DNA from: Acidaminococcus sp050873445
GTDB taxonomy: Bacteria; Bacillota; Negativicutes; Acidaminococcales; Acidaminococcaceae
Assembly (NCBI RefSeq): GCF_050873445.1
Contig: NZ_JBNMIU010000014.1
Location: 1-40,802 of the forward strand
Direction of reading: 5' to 3'
DNA length: 40,802 bases
The position numbers were made by a program, and so were the translations under genes. Shown piece by piece: positions 38,847-40,802 of the stretch. How positions within the stretch are numbered: the stretch's first letter is position 1; each line of letters starts with the position of its first letter. A model generated the notes under the pieces. That model did no database searches and had not been told where the DNA came from. It saw only the letters and a list, made by a program, of their open reading frames with translations.

Positions 38847-39062
38847 CTATTTATTCCCGGAAGCTTTCTGCCGTTCTTCTGCCGCCAGCCTAATGATGGC
38901 AATTTGTTCCAGCTCTCTGATAACAAGCCGCTCCGCCCATTTGGGAGGGTGATGTGTACCTGCTTCCCAGTCCTTAATTGTCCTAAGACCGATTTCAAAG
39001 CGATCCGACATCGCCTGTTGTGTAAGCCCGGCACGGAGCCGGGCTTCTCTGATCGTAGTCAT
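38847..39062 (-). CDS. Small helix-turn-helix protein (Xre-like)
   Basis: A 71-residue protein. The N-terminal part MTTIREARLRAGLTQQAMSDRFEIGLRTIKDWEAGTHHPP has the shape of a Cro/CI-type HTH: a LTQQAMSD helix, then RTIKDWEAG as recognition helix. A short helical tail follows. Two adjacent ATGs exist; the second (39,062) has GGAGG at 8 bases and the first (39,065) at 5. An open extension further upstream is not needed. It is divergent from the Fic gene and may control it, but that is inference from position. Confidence 0.75.
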   Translation of the reverse strand: MTTIREARLRAGLTQQAMSDRFEIGLRTIKDWEAGTHHPPKWAERLVIRELEQIAIIRLAAEERQKASGNK

Positions 39063-39278
39063 CATTGATTCCTCCTTAATTCTTCCACGGTTCCTCTCTG
39101 CCAGGGCTGATGAGGCTTGGGAAAATAGAATTTTACGGCCATCTAGAGTCTCCATAACTTTCGCATGTTTGGAAAGCTCTTTTTCTCTATGGCCGCCTGT
39201 TTAACTCTTTAAAAGCATCCGGAAATAAAGTATTTTATTTTTACCAATTTATTTAGTAGAATATGTGTATACTATTTA

Positions 39279-39355
39279 ATTTTAAAAAATGCTTTTTTGG
39301 AAATTGAATCATTCCTTTGATTTTAAAAAATGCTAATTTTGAAATCGAATTTCAT
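39279..39355. repeat. Two direct repeats upstream of the Fic gene
   Basis: ATTTTAAAAAATGCT occurs at 39,279-39,293 and again at 39,320-39,334, each followed by a similar TTTTGGAAATTGAAT / TTTTGAAATCGAAT stretch, giving a period of 41 bases. A TATACT lies just upstream at 39,268-39,273. The repeats sit between the candidate promoter and the start codon, a suitable place for a regulator. Confidence 0.5.
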
Positions 39356-39371
39356 TAAAGGACCGAATCCT

Positions 39372-40574
39372 ATGGAAACTGCAACGTTAACGAAAATATA
39401 CTATAAATCCCCAGATGCGTATGAGAACGTATACCGCAACCGATATGATGCGCCTTTTACTTTTCATCTCGGTATTAACATCAAACAATATCATCGCCCA
39501 TTGGCATTCCCTGCTTTTTTGTATTATACGAAAGAATACGCCTTGTATACTGAGAAGATTTATTCTGCTTATGAGCGTTTTTTATATCTGGTCAATAGCG
39601 TTCCACCTGTTATTTTGAATCAATTTACTTTACTCAGTATCCTGAATGAGGTAAAGTCCACTAATGACATCGAAGGAGTTCATAGTACACGCAAAGAAAT
39701 ACGCGATATCTTAGACGGAAATGTGACCAGATCCAATCGCTTGGAGAGCATTGTAAATAAGTATGCTAGTTTAATGGACAATGTCGAGATTCCTTTTGAT
39801 AGTTGCCAGGATGTCCGTAACTTTTATGATGATTTTACTCACAATGAAATTGCAAAGGAAAATCCTGAGCATGCTTTGGATGGCAAAATTTTTCGTAAAG
39901 ACCCTGTTGATATAGAATCAGGGACAGGTAAGATTATTCATCGTGGAATATACCCTGAAGAGAAAATCATAAAAACAATGGAGTCTGCACTGCAGCTATT
40001 ACATTCTTCTGATTTTCCATTATTGGTACGGTTGGGACTATTCCATTATTTCTTCGCATATATTCATCCTTTTTATGATGGAAACGGACGGACTGATCGT
40101 TTTATCACGTCCTATTTTCTGAAGAAAGGATTCCACAAACTTCTCGGCTTGCGATTATCAGTATATATAAAACGCAACAAAGCCAAATACTACCAACTTT
40201 TTGCCGAAGCTGATAGTGAGATCAATCGTGGTGATTTAACGCCGTTTATTATTGGCTTTTTGCAAATTGTACTTGGAACCATTGAGGATACAATTAGTCT
40301 ACTAAAGAGAAAACATGATCAATTGAAAAAGTATAAAAAGAAAATTGATGCTTTCGAACTTAGTGATGTTTTATTGAATCATATCTACTTTATTCTATTA
40401 CAAGCCTCTTTCTTTTATGGACGCGGAATAACAATTTCCGAATTGGTGAAAATTACAGGAAAAGCTCGAAATACAGTTCAAAAAAGAATAGATTCTATTC
40501 CAAGAAATCATTTGTCTATTGAAAAGAAAGGAAAAACGTATTATTATAAGCTTAATTTAATTGTTTTTAAATAA
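39372..40574 (+). CDS. Fic/DOC family protein (probable AMP transferase)
   Basis: The 400-residue protein carries the complete Fic motif HPFYDGNGRTDR (residues ~232-243), including the catalytic histidine. It has an N-terminal Fic_N-like region with the inhibitory helix motif TNDIEG (~97-102, pattern S/T-x3-E-G), the class II self-inhibited arrangement. The C terminus (~330-400) looks like a winged helix (GITISELVKITGKARNTVQKRI). Fic proteins transfer AMP to hydroxyl side chains of targets; the target is unknown. AAAGGA precedes the ATG at 39,372 by 9 bases; an upstream ATG at 39,330 has none. The gene is strikingly AT-rich compared with the LPS operon, a sign of transfer. Confidence 0.9.
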   Translation: METATLTKIYYKSPDAYENVYRNRYDAPFTFHLGINIKQYHRPLAFPAFLYYTKEYALYTEKIYSAYERFLYLVNSVPPVILNQFTLLSILNEVKSTNDIEGVHSTRKEIRDILDGNVTRSNRLESIVNKYASLMDNVEIPFDSCQDVRNFYDDFTHNEIAKENPEHALDGKIFRKDPVDIESGTGKIIHRGIYPEEKIIKTMESALQLLHSSDFPLLVRLGLFHYFFAYIHPFYDGNGRTDRFITSYFLKKGFHKLLGLRLSVYIKRNKAKYYQLFAEADSEINRGDLTPFIIGFLQIVLGTIEDTISLLKRKHDQLKKYKKKIDAFELSDVLLNHIYFILLQASFFYGRGITISELVKITGKARNTVQKRIDSIPRNHLSIEKKGKTYYYKLNLIVFK

Positions 40575-40690
40575 TTACTATTTTTATAAGCTTTCATCTA
40601 TATATAGAATGGAGCTTATTATGGAACATTATAACACATCAAAAAAGAGCTATCCTGTAAATTTGATGTGACCCCAAAAAGTTAGACCTT

Positions 40691-40726
40691 AGTAACGAGA
40701 TGGTTGTGCCATCTCGTTACTTTTTT
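40691..40726 (+). terminator. Terminator inside the IS end
   Basis: A perfect 13-bp stem AGTAACGAGATGG/CCATCTCGTTACT with 5-base loop and TTTTTT on the plus strand. It would stop transcripts coming from the Fic gene before they run antisense into the transposase. Confidence 0.7.
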
Positions 40727-40802
40727 ATGCAGCCTGTTGCGAGAGTCTGTATTGGACAGGACTCTTCCAACCTAATCTTTCCTTAATCCTTTGCTCATTG
40801 TA
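40725..40802 (-). CDS. IS3-family transposase (orfB), C-terminal end only
   Basis: The last 25 codons read YNEQRIKERLGWKSPVQYRL-SQQAA and a TAA stop. The block N-x-R-I-K-x-x-L-x-W-x-S-P-x-x-Y/F-R is the hallmark C terminus of IS3-family DDE integrases (IS150-like). The rest lies beyond the right edge. Confidence 0.85.
   Translation of the reverse strand, partial: YNEQRIKERLGWKSPVQYRLSQQAA

Larger units (their letters stand above)
40669..40802 (-). mobile_element. End of an IS3-family insertion sequence (continues past the window)
   Basis: The sequence starting TGACCCCAAAAAGTTAGAC at 40,669 looks like an IS3-family terminal repeat. It is followed by a hairpin and then the C-terminal codons of an orfB transposase on the minus strand. 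Only about 134 bases are inside the window. Confidence 0.8.

Noticed and set aside
40588..40621. Hairpin behind the Fic gene as an intrinsic terminator
   Set aside because: ATAAGCT/AGCTTAT arms form an AT-rich hairpin, but no T-run follows on either strand; the stronger terminator is inside the IS end at 40,691-40,726.

Overview
The window most likely comes from a diderm Firmicute of the class Negativicutes, close to Acidaminococcaceae. It combines Firmicutes-style GGAGG ribosome sites with a full lipopolysaccharide (LPS) pathway, Lpt transport genes and two OmpM-type porins that carry an N-terminal SLH domain. Genus assignment is inference; no rRNA gene is present. Almost everything between 240 and 38,708 lies on the minus strand and is visibly GC-rich. 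The exceptions are one plus-strand NlpC/P60 gene (17,822-19,102) and an AT-rich right-hand end.

Layout, left to right. 1-240: hairpins and short repeats behind the end of an unidentified reading frame. 240-2,370: queuosine precursor operon queF-queC-queD-queE. 2,622-3,330: a C_GCAxxG_C_C family gene and a Lys-Glu-Val tRNA operon. 3,426-10,655: operon lptD-like, gmhA, hldE, hldD, gmhB and two heptosyltransferases, which makes ADP-heptose and adds it to the LPS core. 10,833-16,399: exported or envelope proteins, including two SH3b proteins and a VirK/YbjX (DUF535) protein. 16,519-17,163: a YigZ/IMPACT protein. 17,261-17,704: a tandem modular hairpin repeat. 17,822-19,102: SH3/NlpC-P60 cell wall hydrolase. 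19,215-22,012: two tandem SLH porins, each with its own promoter. 22,354-23,986: RNase H-fold protein plus DUF3084 membrane protein. 24,488-25,638: lipoprotein nuclease plus small partner. 26,011-38,708: a 12-gene LPS operon, lpxB-msbA-(waaA-lpxK fusion)-kdsB-kdsA-kdsD-kdsC-lpxL-lptC-lptA-lptB-lptF/G. 38,847-40,574: AT-rich accessory DNA with a small HTH gene and a Fic protein. 40,669-40,802: the end of an IS3-family element.

How the genes work together. The two large operons cover most of LPS building after UDP-diacylglucosamine: lipid A disaccharide (LpxB), 4'-kinase (LpxK), Kdo synthesis and transfer (KdsD, KdsA, KdsC, KdsB, WaaA), late acylation (LpxL-like), heptose synthesis and transfer, flipping (MsbA) and export (LptB, LptF/G, LptC, LptA, LptD-like). 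The SLH porins and SH3b/NlpC proteins tie the outer membrane to peptidoglycan and maintain the wall.

The least explained material is a family of modular hairpin repeats at three intergenic sites (17,261-17,704; 24,162-24,480; 25,768-25,970). They have terminal inverted repeats, tandemly expanded modules and compensating changes in their stems. Heptanucleotide repeats and a family of GTGTGAAAAA-type hairpins are also dispersed through the intergenic regions.
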